A DNA stretch of 64,000 nt from the NCBI GenBank assembly GCA_002778195.1, contig PCDI01000004.1:938733-1002732 (forward strand). The letters run 5' to 3'. This document shows, one piece after another, positions 29,106 through 40,743 of this stretch. Made by a program: the position numbers and the translations under genes. Each line of letters opens with the position of its first letter. The stretch's first letter is position 1. Below the pieces are notes generated by a model, which was not told the DNA's origin, did not search any database, and was given only the letters and a program-made list of their open reading frames with translations. Origin of the DNA: Raffaelea ambrosiae (lineage: Eukaryota; Ascomycota; Sordariomycetes; Ophiostomatales; Ophiostomataceae).

Positions 29106-32100
29106 CTACAACACCTCAATCGCGCGGAGCAGCACGTCCACACCGCGCTCGCTGATGTCCTCGTCATGAACGTCTCCGTCGTTGCTGCTGCTGCTACCGC
29201 CCTCCCGCAGCAGCCCGGCCACGTCACTCAACACACCCAGAGGGATGTAGCATCCCGTCTTGGCCCGGTCCAGACTGTCCTTGAGCCGGCTCGTGTGCTC
29301 CCACGCCTGTGCCGCCTGCTCCGCATTCTCAATCACCCGCGACGGGATCCCGCACATCGCTGCACAGTGCATGCCAAACGAGCCCTCGGCCACGCCGTCC
29401 TCGAGGCGGTAGAGGAACGTGATGCGGCGGTGTTCGTCGTCCACGTGGATCTGCATGCGCTTGGCGCAGATCTCCGGGTGGCCGTCGAACTCGGTGGCCA
29501 GCGAGTGGTAGTGCGTGGCAAAGAAGCCCACACAGCCAATGTGCGAGGCCACGTGGTGCAGCACCGCCTGGGCCACGGCCACGCCGTCGTACGACGACGT
29601 GCCGCGGCCGAGCTCGTCCAGGATCACCAGCGAGCGCGGCGTCGCCTCGGACAGAATCTTCTTGGTCTCGGAGAGCTCCACGAAGAACGTCGACTGCGCC
29701 GCAAAAATGTTGTCGTTGGCGCCCAGACGAGACATGATGCGGTCGACGGGTGTCAGTCGTGCCGAGACGGCCGGCACATGGCAGCCGATCTGGGCCATGA
29801 TAACTGCGATGCAGGACTGGTGATGTTAGAACAGAGTGATGGAAACTCCAGCAAAACAAAAAAGGCAAGGGGCGTTGAACTAGGAGGAGGGCCGAGCAAA
29901 CTCGGAGAGGGGGACTTACCATGCGAAGAATGGTCGACTTGCCAGCCGCGTTGGCACCGGTCAGCAGGTTGATCTTGGCTGCGTCGCCGCCCAAGCGGAT
30001 GTCGTTGGGAATGAAGTCGTCCACGGTGTTGAGCATGCACGGATGGCGCAGCTCCTCAAACTCGACCACGCTCCGCTCCTCGTCCACAAAGACGGGCCGG
30101 CAGCTGGGCTCGCCCATCGTGGACGACGCCTTGGCCAGGCTGATGAGGCAGTCCAGCTGCGCAATGATGCGGACGGCCTCGTGCCAGGTCTCGGCGTCGG
30201 CGTCGAACCGCTGGAAGAACCGCAGCATCACCTCGCGGATCAGCTGCGAGTACGTCTCCTCGGCCTCCTGCAGCTCGCGCACGAGCTCGTCCAGCTCGCG
30301 GAAGTAGTAGCGCTTGACGGCGCTGGTCGCCGACATCTGCCGCCACGACTTGGGCACCTTGACTGCCTTGGGCGCCTCGATCTGGTAGATCTCCTTGCCC
30401 ACGTCGGCGAACTTGAGGCTGCGGCTCTTCAGCTCCGACTTCTTCTCGTCCAGCAGAGCGTGCAGCTCGCCCTTGATGCGCGCAATGTTGTCCGCGCACT
30501 CGTCAAAGTCCTCGTCGATGCCGCGCTCGGGAATCAGGACCTTGTCGTTCTTGGCCTTCTTACGGTCAAAGGCGGTCTTCCAGTAGGTCAGCGGCTCCTT
30601 GAGATCAGGCATCGAAGACAGCAGCCGGTCCACCAGGCCGTTGCCGCCGCCGAACGCGCTCAGCAGGCTCATCGTGTACTCGATCTGCTCGAATCCCTCC
30701 AGGACGCGCACAAAGTCTTCCGGCTTGCAGGCGCCAGCGTGGATGCGAGAGCCCAGGCGCTCCAGATCGGGCATCTTGCTCATTTCAGACGAGAACTGGT
30801 CCCGCATCTGGCGGTCGGCATTGATCATGTCCACCGCATCGAGACGCTCGTTGATTTTCTGGATGTTGCACAGCGGATGGCACACCCACTTGCGGAACAG
30901 ACGCTTTCCAAACGGCGTGATACACCGGTTGAGAAGGTTGAACAGGGTGCCCTCCGGGCCGCCATTGACCGTGTTCGCAAAGATCTCCAGGTTGATCAGC
31001 GTCTGACCGTCGAGAATCAGCGTGCCGTTGCGGTGGATGGGGTTGTACCACTCAAAGTTGGACTGGGTGAGCAGGTTCCGCTCCAGCTTGAGGGCGCGCA
31101 GGTAGTTGACCAGGGCACCAAAAGCCGACATCAGGAACGGCTTCTCGCGGACCTTCAAAAGCTCCTTCGGCCAGTCGCTGCTGGAGCCGTCCTCGTGGAC
31201 AAAGTAGTCGCCACAGTCGAGCTCGCGGCGCGTGGTCTCGGCATCCCAAAAGTCGGCGCCCGACTTCCGGTAGTTCCAGATGGTCATCGGCGAGGTGTTG
31301 TTCTTGAGGATGCGGAGCGCCTTGGTGGAGATCTGCGACTTCTCCAGCAGCAGCTCCTGGGGCGAGGTCTGGGCCACAAAGGTCTCAAACTTGGTGAGCT
31401 CCGCGTCGTCTTCAAACTCGGAAATGCTGAACTGGCCAGTGGCCGCGTCGACAAAGGCAATGCCAAACACAGGCTTGTCGTCGACAACACCCTGCTTGAT
31501 GGCCGCGCAGAATGTGGCCATGTCGTCCTGGAGCATGCCGCCGTCGACGAGCGTGCCGCGTGTGAGCACGCATGCCAGCTCGCGCCGGATGATCTTGTCC
31601 TGCTTGCCCTTGGGGGCCGACGTGCCTCTCTCGCGCATCTCCTTGCCCAGGGCAGACTCCATCTGGTCGACTCGCGCAACCTTGTAGCCCTTGGCCACGA
31701 ACTGGTTGACCCACATGTCGAGCGAGCTCTCGGGCACGCCGACCATGCGCATGTTGACGCGGTCGGTGAGCTTGAGGTCGAACAGCTGGTGGCCAATGGT
31801 GGCGTCGTTCTCGTAGAGCTCGTAGAACTTGCCCTTCTTGAAGAACACGACCGTGTCCCACAGCTTCTGCTTGATCTCCCAGTACTGCTTCTCAAAGGGG
31901 GAGAACTTGTTCCAGGCGTTGGGAGGCACGAAGATGGTCGACTTGTCAAAGTCGGGGTCGCCCGGCTTGTTTCGGTTCATGTCCATCATATTGGCCAGCC
32001 ATGTGTATCGCTCCTCGGGCTCCCTCGTGTGGGCCTTCTCCTTGACCTTGGATCCGTTGGTCTTTGGAGCTGCGGCAGGACGAGCGGCCATCGCCGACCG

Positions 32101-33082
32101 GTCAATGGGCTCAACATTGTTCGGGTCGAAGCGCCACTTCTGGGCAGTCGACGTGGCGGGCATCTGGTCTAGCAGGTCCTGGTCGTCCAGGCCGTCATCA
32201 AACTCGTCCTTCACGGGCTTTGGTGAGGTCGATGGCCGTTTGCGAGGCGCTTCCGACTTGGCTGGCCGCTTTCTCTTCCTGGATTTGGACGGGCCGTCAG
32301 AATCGTCCGAGACGACAAAGTCGGCCATATCGTCTGTTGGTGTCAGTATATCTCCCCAAGGGTATGCGTCCCCAAGTGTATGTCTCCCAGAACACAAAGA
32401 GGCTTTCAGCTCCAACGTACCATCGTCGTCCGCGGGAGCAGCGTTCTTGTCAGACATGTAGTCGTCGTCGTCCTCGTCGTCGTCCACAACCCTAGCGCGG
32501 GCGCGCCGGCGGGATTGGTTCGTGGTCATCCTCACAAACACTTCGTCGTCCTCGTCGTCGGACGACTCGGCATAGTTGACAGCTTTTCTTCCCTGGCAAT
32601 GCCGTTTGGTGAGTAACACCGACTTTCAAAAAAAAAAACCACATTTCCTTTGAATTTACCTTCCTAGTGGGGCTGCTGCTGGGTATGGCCGAACGCGCTG
32701 GGAGTTTCTGGACCGGCTCAGCTGGTGTCACGGGAGACGGCAGAGCGTTCTTCGGTACCTTGGTCGCAGAGCTGAAGCTGGGGGCGTTCTCCTGGGAGCT
32801 CGGCGGTTCCACAGGGTCGCTGCTTGGTGCCGGTGTCATCTGCGAGGCGCGGACGGACGGCCGCGCGTTGGCCTTGGTCTCACGCAGGCAGGGTGACGAG
32901 AGGGCCGTGTCATCGTCGCCGGCATTGCGTGTCTGGGAGGCAGCTGGCCGGGCAGTCGAGGGCGTCGTCTTGGACGAGGGTGTCTTGGAGAAGAAACCGA
33001 GGATGCTCTGCTGCTTTCCCGTCGAGGGAGCTGGTTTCCTGGCCGTGGCCTTGGCCGGCGTGCGCGTATCTGCGTCCGCCAT
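29106..33082 (-). CDS. MSH6: DNA mismatch repair protein MSH6
   Basis: Minus-strand exons 32660-33082, 32421-32592, 29929-32333 and 29106-29816; all introns (67, 87 and 112 nt) are GT..AG and in phase, giving 1236 residues, the normal size. MSH6 pairs with MSH2 to form MutS-alpha, which recognises base mismatches and small loops. The N-terminus has a PCNA-binding PIP box, QQSILGFF (24-31), followed by acidic and basic disordered sequence. The mismatch-reading F-x-E motif is GKFYELYEND, with Phe368 and Glu370. Connector, lever and clamp domains follow. The ATPase has Walker A TGANAAGKST (987-996), Walker B LVILDELGRG (Asp1067-Glu1068) and the ATHYHSLATEF switch. The large-exon frame runs open past its donor site, which can mislead gene prediction. 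Upstream it is divergent from the GH78-like gene. Confidence 0.95.
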
Positions 33083-33858
33083 GCTGGGTGAGGGAATGGC
33101 AAGAGCAATGGATCGGAAACGGGGGAAGAAGTACTGCAGACAATGAAGGACAACGGGGGCAATGAAGGCAAATGGGAAGACGCAATGCAAGAGAATTGCT
33201 GAAAGACTGGTCTGAATAGATAAGAAACAGAAATTCACGCTCAAGCAATGCCAGATGAAAGAGTGGAAGACACTCTCAAACAAGAGCTTGGTAAAACACA
33301 CAGTGACATAGGGATGCTAACGGCCAGTGCTCTCGTGGCCGGGAATGGGAAACGGGCAGCTTGGACAGCTGCTTTAAAGAGGACGTCGAGAAACACGACG
33401 CGACCCGTCCAGACCGACCGGGGTGGAGGACGCGAGTGCCGCGTTCGTTCGCGTTGCGGACCCACCACAGCCAAATGGGTTGGCGTGCACGTTTTCCATA
33501 AAAACTCGTTAGAGCGCCACGTTTTGGCGGGCAGTCACCTGATGCCACCTGAACTTGTGGCACAGCGTTCGGTCGCTCTTTCCCCGAACATATCCTCTTT
33601 CTTCTCCTCTTTCTGCGGGTCACTAACCAGTTAATACGTACTTGTAGATATAAATTAAGGCTCCGTCCCTTTCTCCTCCCAGCCTTTTTATACAGGATGC
33701 TGTTTTGGCCCAGACGAAAAATGGGATGCTGTTTGCATGCTTCGCTCCCTGGCAAATTCAATCCCTGCAAGACCACTAGCCGGCTTCACCTGCACAAGGA
33801 TGGGTCCGCGGCACAGGTTTTCCTGTAAGACGGGCTGAATCCACACAATTACAGCACA
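33083..33858. promoter_or_regulatory. Divergent spacer between MSH6 and the GH78-like gene
   Basis: 776 bp between two start codons. A TATA-like GATATAAATTAA lies at about 33648-33659, some 200 bp before the proposed plus-strand ATG. CT-rich sequence (about 33590-33610 and 33660-33690) surrounds it. No other gene is seen. Confidence 0.35.
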
Positions 33859-36278
33859 ATGGCAGTGAGTATGGCTGCTTTTGGGGGTAGTCTTCACAGG
33901 CGAGAATTTTGACTGAATCGGCCAGCAGCGCTACAGGGACATCTTTTGTTTCCCGCGGCTCTTTTCCACGGCCTTGATTCTGGGCAACATTGGGAGAGAA
34001 TTCTGCACAGCCAGAGCCGCTTGCTGGAAGGGCAACAACTGCGATGTGCGCTTCACTGAGGCAGCCTTCCCAGGACACTGGAATGATGGCATCCTGGCCC
34101 CCTCCTCGAGAACGGTGACGCCCGCTTTTGTTGTCATAAATGCTTCCACTCTGGCTCGTGAGCCGTTCAGTCCCTCTGCCACGCCTCTTCATCTGCGGGG
34201 CAATGGCTCACAGCTCGTGCTCGACTTTGGCCTGGAAGTCGGTGGTTTGATAACGGTCGAGTATTCTGTCAGTGGCAAGAGTACTTATTCCGGAAATGAA
34301 AATGGATCGCTCGGTCTGGCATTTTCAGAGACTAGCGAGTTTATCGGCCAATGGTCGGACGCCTCGAACGGCGCCTTCCAAGGCCCAGACGGAGCTATCT
34401 ACTCCGACTTTGGCGGTTCTGGCTCTGTGACGTACAAAATGCCAGACGTTTCTCTTCGCGGTGGCTTCCGGTACTTGACACTGTTTCTGGTGACTGCGGC
34501 TGCTGCTGACGACTTCATTGTCACCGTCAAAAACGTAACTCTGGACATTGCCATCCAGCCCACATGGCCAAACTTGCGAGCGTATCAGGGCTACTTTGAT
34601 TGTGATGACGAACAGCTCAACAGGATTTGGTACGCCGGTGCCTACACTCTGCAGACCAATGCCGTCCCACCAGATACTGGCCGGCATGCCCCAGTTCTCG
34701 CGGAAGGATGGGCCAACGACGGCCAGCTTGGCCCTGGATACACGATTCTGGTCGACGGGGCAAAACGTGACAGGACTGTGTGGGCTGGGGACATGGGGGT
34801 GGCCGTGCCGTCCATGTTTGTGAGCACAGGCGATCTCGAGTATGTGCTAGTTAGATCCCTGCGCCTCGAGGGTGATTCCAATACTCATTCTTCTCCAGGA
34901 GTGTCCAAAACGCCCTCCAGACGATGTATGACTGCCAAGTATGCGCACTCCGTTTCTCTGTTAGAATGACAGCAAAAAGAACAGAAACCACATGCTGACA
35001 GCTGCATTGCAGAACAGCGATGGCTCCTTTCCCGAGTCTGGGCCGCCGTTTTTGATCCAAGGCGCCGGCACTTACCACATGTGGACCATGATTGGCACCT
35101 ACAACTATATGTTGTACACCAACGATACCGACTTCGTTGCGCGCAATTGGGCCAAGTACCTCCAAGCCATGGACTTCATTACTGGTAGGCAGACGTATTC
35201 GTCCGGCCTCCTGGATGTCACGGGAACCGACGACTGGGCCAGATTCAATGTCGGCGCCAACATGACAGAGGCCCAGGTCCTCCTCTACCACACGTTCGTC
35301 ACAGGTGCAGCACTCGCCGCCTGGGCAGACCCGACAGGGCAGGGAACAGCCTTGGCTGCAAAGTGGACTGCGGCTGCTGACAAGCTGCGCAATGCCACAT
35401 TAGAAGCATGCTATGATTCCTCCCATGGAGCATTTCGCGACAACGCCACTGACACAACTCTGCATCCGCAAGACGCCAACTCCCTGGCTCTAGCATTCGG
35501 CATGGTTGGCAGCGTGAGTAACAGCAGCAGCCTTGCCCAAAATATCTCCTCCAGTCTGACAGAGAACTGGGGTGGGCCGGATGGTTACGGGCCCAACTCG
35601 CCCGAAATGCCGGGCAACGTGTCGCCTTTTATCTCTTCGTGGGAAGTCCGTGGCCACTTTGCTGTCGGCCAGACAGTACGGGCCCTCTCCCTCATCCGCA
35701 CGCTCTGGGGCCGCTACCTGGACCGCACAGATGGGAGCCAGAGCACATTCGTTGAGGGCTTTCTGGTGAATGGGTCCTTTGGGTACCGATATGACCACAA
35801 CCTGTACGGCGGGCCCAACAATACAGTGGAGAGCGCAGCCAGCTATACCAGCCAAAGCCACGGTTGGTCTACAGGCCCTACGAGTGCCTTGACAGAGTTC
35901 GTTCTGGGGCTGTCGATTGTCGGCTTGGCCGGCTCGGCGTGGCGGTTTGCGCCACAGCTTGGCGATCTGGGCAGGGCCGAGGGCGGGTTTGTCATGGCTG
36001 TGGGAAAATTTCGGGCCTGTTGGGTGCGGTCCACAAACGGATACGAAGCGTCCGTGGAATCACCTCTTGGAACGGCAGGCACACTGGTGCTGCCAATTTC
36101 AGAAGACAGTGTGAATTCTCTCACAGTTGTTCTGGATGGGCAGACTGTTGCCCCTGCCGGCTACCAGTTCGTACCCAGCATGGCCCCTGGGGTGAGCAGC
36201 ACTGTTGTCCTGTCTGTGGCAGGTGGCAATCATACTCTTCGAGTCACCTATTTGACGGAGCTTAAAAGGAGCGTATGA
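33859..36278 (+). CDS. GH78-like alpha-L-rhamnosidase family, secreted
   Basis: Proposed exons 33859-33864, 33926-34839, 34899-34938 and 35013-36278, giving 741 residues. Introns 34840-34898 and 34939-35012 are well supported: they enclose a 40-nt exon and restore GDLE-SVQNALQTMYDCQ-NSDGSFPE, the expected family sequence. The first 6-nt exon is a guess; it gives MAQRYRDIFCFPRLFSTALI, a plausible secretion signal, because the main frame has a stop just upstream and no ATG. The protein has the family's N-terminal beta domains (ILAPSSRTVTP, DFGLEVGGLITVEYS) and (alpha/alpha)6 barrel signatures: GTDDWARFNVG, QSHGWSTGPTSALTEFVLGL and DANSLALAFG. Such enzymes release terminal rhamnose from pectin side chains, flavonoids or other glycosides. 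Many N-glycosylation sites fit secretion. The substrate is not determinable. Confidence 0.85.
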
Positions 36279-36552
36279 ACGAGAGGGGTTGGGATATATT
36301 GCGGCTGTTTTACTTCAAAAGGTATCTAATATCTATTTTTTTTTTGTTATATGTTCGGTGGCCTTTTTCTTCTTTGGTTGAACTTTTTTTCTTCTCTTTT
36401 ATTGATTGATATTTGCCACAACAATATGAGTGTTGTTCTGGGATAAGATTGAAAGGCAAAAAAAAGAAAAAATGGGAGAGAAATAAAGACCCTTGTCGCG
36501 CGTTGTGGTATCTTGTCTATGAAAATGACGCTTCCTATGTTGGTCCTGTGAC

Positions 36553-38676
36553 TCAGTGGGCAGGCGACTGGCTTCTCAACGCCTTGGCGGACTTGACCAC
36601 GTCGACCCAGACGGGAGCCCGCGCGCGGCGCGGCGCCGACACGATCTCGGCATCGAGGCCGAAGCGCAGAAGGTCGGCCTCGCCGGCCCACTCAGCCATG
36701 GCCATGATGCCGACCGGGATCTTGCCGGGGGTGTCCAGGCTGGCGATGGCGCCGGCGTTGGGGCTGCCCTCGGGCACGACGTAGCCGGCGGGCACGGTGA
36801 TGGACGGCAGGCCGCAGAAGTTGGCCATCCAGGGGTAGGCCATGGTGCGCATCGTGGTGTCGCCGTCGCTGATGCCCCAGCGGTACTCGTTGGCGTTGCG
36901 GATGGGCCAGCCGGCGCAGCCGGTGGTGGGCGTGACAATGAGCATGCCCGGGTGCTGGTGCCAGAGGTAGGAGAGGTGCTGGACCAGCATGCGGCGCAGC
37001 TTCTGGGCAATGAGGTAGTCGGTCGAGGGCGTGGTGCGGCCGAGGGCCAGCAGGATGCGGTTGGTGATGGACAGGTTGCCGTACTCGGGCAGCAGGGTGG
37101 CGGCGTCGGTCAGGACGGTCATGGCGTGGGCGACCTGGCCCTCGACCAGGAAGGGGATGTCGATGGGCACGGTGCGGTAGCCGTGGTCGCGCACCAGCGT
37201 GTCGATAAAGGTGCGGCACAGGTCCTGGACGACGGGGTCGGCCTGGGCAAACCAGACTTCGGGGATGCCGATGACGCGCGCGGTCGAGGCGGTCGAGCGG
37301 GGATAGGTGGGCTGGGTGCGGTCGAGCAGCTGGGCGGGCGGCGGCACGGCCGGGAACAGCGACGTCGGGTGCGGCTGGCCGATGACGGCGTACACGGTCG
37401 CCAGCGTGCGGACGTCGGCGGCCAGGGGGCCCAGGCAGGCGCAGGTGATGCAGTGGTTCTGCCCGGGCTTGAAGGAGATGCGGCCGTGGGTGGGCTTCAG
37501 GCCGTACACGGAGCAGAACGAGGCCGGGATGCGCACGCTGCCGCCGCCGTCGCTGCCGAGGGCAAACGGGATCAGGCCGGCGGCCACGGCGTAGCCGGCG
37601 CCCGAGGAGCTGCCGCCGGTGTAGTACTTCTCGTTGTAGGGGTTGGGCGGCGTGCCGTAGACCGTGTTGTTGCCGGGGGTGTCCAGGCCAAACTCGACCA
37701 TGTGCAGCTTGCCCAGCACGACGCAGCCGGCGGCCTCGAGCTTGCGCACGCACCACGACGTGTAGGTGCCGTCCTCGTGGAACTGGCCCGTGTAGTCGTT
37801 GACCGAGCCCAGGCAGGTCATGTAGCCCTCCATGTCGTACTCGTCCTTGACCGCCGTCGGCACGCCGTCCAGCGGACCCAGCGGCTGCTTCTTGCGGTAG
37901 CGCTGCGTGGACGCCTCGGCGGCGCGCATCACCAGGTCCTCCTTGGTGTCGAACCAGGCAATCGCGTGCGCGCCCGCCTTTTCGCTGCCGCCCGCCTCGC
38001 TCGAGACACCGCCGCCGTTGTTCTTCTGCTTGCGGATCAACGGCAGCAGCGCCGCGGCCACGTCGGTGGGCGTCAGCTCGCCCGACAGGTACCGCTCATG
38101 GTAGTCGGCGGCCGAGTAGTAGCGCGTAGACGGGTACCGTGCTGCGGGTGCGGCCTTCAGGGCCTCGGGCAGCGTCAGGTCCAGCTCTTTGCAGCTGCCG
38201 TCCTCCGCCTCCTCCTCGGCAGCCGCCTTCGGGTCCGGCAGCGGCACAATGGCCGGTTCAAAAAAAGGCTCGTAGTCCTCGATTTGCATCTGGATCTTGC
38301 GCAGCAAAGAAAAGCCGGCGTTGCCCCAGACGATTCGACGAACAAAGCCAATCCATTCCAGTCTACACAAAAAAGCGAAACATCAGCCAGCCGTCTCCGG
38401 GTCACACCGGGGGGGGGAGAACCCGCTAGGCAAGCGGGGAGGGGAAGAAAATAAAAGCTGGCCACGGCTTACATGAGAGCACTGATCACCAGAATGGGGC
38501 CCCGAATGACGGGGTTGGACTTGCGCTCATCGCGGTAGGGCACATTGGGTCTGTCGACGAAGGTCAGTCACGATATTGGCTTGACGACGGCGGTGTATGT
38601 CTGGCATAAGCTTCACTCACCCCTGCAAAGGCTCTGGGTAGTTGAAGAAGCCACGACGTCTGCCCTCGGGGTCCAT
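36553..38676 (-). CDS. Amidase-signature enzyme
   Basis: Minus-strand exons 38621-38676, 38473-38550 and 36553-38362 give 647 residues; both introns are in phase and recreate a typical N-terminus (MDPEGRRRGFFNYPEP, then YRDERKSNPVIRGPILVISA and LEWIGFVRRIVWGNAGF). The amidase-signature core is complete: Lys217 in AVKDEYDM, the cis-Ser in TGGSSSGAGYAVAAG (about 297), and the nucleophile Ser320 in GSDGGGSVRIPASF. These residues form the Ser-cisSer-Lys triad that hydrolyses carboxamides. A hydrophobic stretch near residues 38-50 could be a membrane association element. The class ranges from glutamyl-tRNA amidotransferase subunit A to fatty-acid amide and acetamide hydrolases; this longer fungal type has no assigned substrate that I know of. 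Confidence 0.9.
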
Positions 38677-40743
38677 GGCTGTGCTGCAGTGTATGTGACT
38701 GAAAGTTTCAGGGTATCTTTTTGTTGCTGGTCGAGACACGTCTTGGCTGGGGAAGCGACTGAACGGTCAAGAGGAGCGACTTGCACGATACTTATCTATT
38801 AAACGGGAGCCTAGAGGGAGGGTGGAGTGCTTTCCTGGCCAGGCCAGCCAGCTCTTCCCGAGGGACGGAAACGGGGGACCTTGGTCGCTAAAGTGGATAA
38901 TGTGAACCACCTAAAAAAACAAAGGCTACGCCGAATACGAAACCGCCACCGCCCAAAGGAAAACCAGTCAAGGGAGGATGGAAGAAGGGCTGTAGACGCA
39001 CGGCGCCAAACACAGCGCCAGGACACGTAGTCGAAAGGTGTTGGGGTGTGGGTGTGACTGAGAGGATGCGACTGTGTGTGTGCTGTGTGTGCGGTGTGTG
39101 CGAGAAGTTTGGGTGCGTGAGAGTGTGTGCGAATTGTGTGTCTGTGTAAACCAACTAGGGACCGTTTATTCGTTTATATATTTATGCTTGTGGGAGCGGC
39201 CGCGGAGCACCGAAGCGCTTACACGGAGAGGAGGGGAGGGGGAGAAAGTGGGCAAACACCAAATGTCACACCTATTCGTTTTGCATTGCATCGTCTTCCA
39301 GGCCCCAGAGGCCCGGCCAAGACGCCGTTTTGCGCGGACGGCTCACAACGCTTCCCCAGCGCGGCTGCTGGCCTCCGCGCCTTCCGGGCGGCCCAGCGAC
39401 ACCTCTGTCGGGCTGGTGCCAATTGCGTGTCTGGCTTCTGCATTTTTTTTGCTCAACGGCCCTGCTGGCGTTTCCGGCGCGGAATGTCATGAAACTTAAA
39501 AAAATACGGCCACCAGCAGGCAACAGGCTAGACGTGTTTCACCTCGGGTCTGCTGGCGCAAGTCCCCTTTTTCAGCCTTTTCCGTGTCTTTGCTTCTTTG
39601 TCGCCTGCTCATTTGCTCGATACTGAACGTGTGGCCGCATCCGGGGGGGAGCAGCCTTGAGTCCGTCACGGGAGCAGGAGAAAGATCTCCTCTTTTTGGG
39701 TTGCTCTGGCGGGATCGGCCACCCACCCATCCCAGCGCATACTATTTGTTGCCTGCGCATTTTCGGTACATCATGTGCCGCCCACCACGCCCACAAACCT
39801 CTGCGTAACGTCGCCGGGCTCCATGGGGTGTGTCTTGCAGTGCGTCAAGGAGAGAGGGGAAGCAATCAGGGCTCTTTTCCGGACCATCCGGAGCCTCCGC
39901 ATCGAACACAGGCTTGCCTGGACACGACAGCGTCTTCTAGGCTGCCAGGCATGTTTTTTCGTCCGCGCGCGCGCTTCTCTCTCTTTTCTATGCCTTCCTT
40001 CCCTTCTCGTCTCCGCCGAGAGTAGCCTCATTGGTGAGACGCATTGCCGAATCCAGACGATCCCGGCCCGGGAAATGCCATGGTGCTCTGTCGTTTTTAC
40101 ACCGTAACGACATAGTAGGTCTTACAAGTATCTCACTTCTTACACGCACACGTCCCTTGGCAGATCCGAGAGAACCGATTAGGGAGCCCGCGGTTCCGTG
40201 AACCTGAAGCTTGGTTCTCGTGCCAAGACCGGCAATTCCTTACCTGTTGCCAGATAGCCGTGCCCATGTGTGCCCAAGTGCAGAGCGCTGGATGCCTAAT
40301 TCTCGTTTTCCACCTGCCAGTGCGAGGCTGGCTAAATTGTGGTTCTTCGTGGCCAGGCGGCCGGAAACCGGTGTAGCTGCCACACTGTATCACACGTTAT
40401 TAGTTAGTAATCTGTATTTCGAAAGACCCACTAAACCCGAACAGCCAAACAGGCGGCTGTGCCTGAATAGGAAAGACTGGCCCGTGCGCAAAATGTGCGC
40501 CAAAAATGGTCGTCACAAATCCTTCAGGCTCACTTCAGCTGTACGCCTTGCTCTCTCCGTCCTTCTCAACTTTCCCGGACAAAGACGACAGCAGCAAGCA
40601 CTTACACACGCCCATGCACTACTACAGACCCACACAGAATACGTCTGAGACATAGATATGGAACGGGGAACACAAAGCCTCAGCCTCACAGCATCCGCCC
40701 GCACGAGAATATTCTTATCTAGTCGCCGGACGACTCCCATGCC
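38677..40743. promoter_or_regulatory. Divergent spacer between amidase and Cue2-like genes
   Basis: 2.07 kb without a supported gene. It holds a GT-rich stretch at about 39070-39150 (repeated TGTGTG and GTGCG units). Frames at 39074-39499 and 39657-40025 lack family resemblance. Promoters of both flanking genes should lie here. Confidence 0.35.

Noticed and set aside
30043..32172. 709-codon plus-strand open frame
   Set aside because: It is antisense to MSH6, whose family motifs are complete; His/Leu/Val/Arg-rich composition is typical of a GC-rich gene read backwards.
36556..38454. 632-codon plus-strand open frame
   Set aside because: Antisense to the amidase; Gly/Val/Arg/His-rich shadow with no family pattern, while the minus strand has the full catalytic triad.
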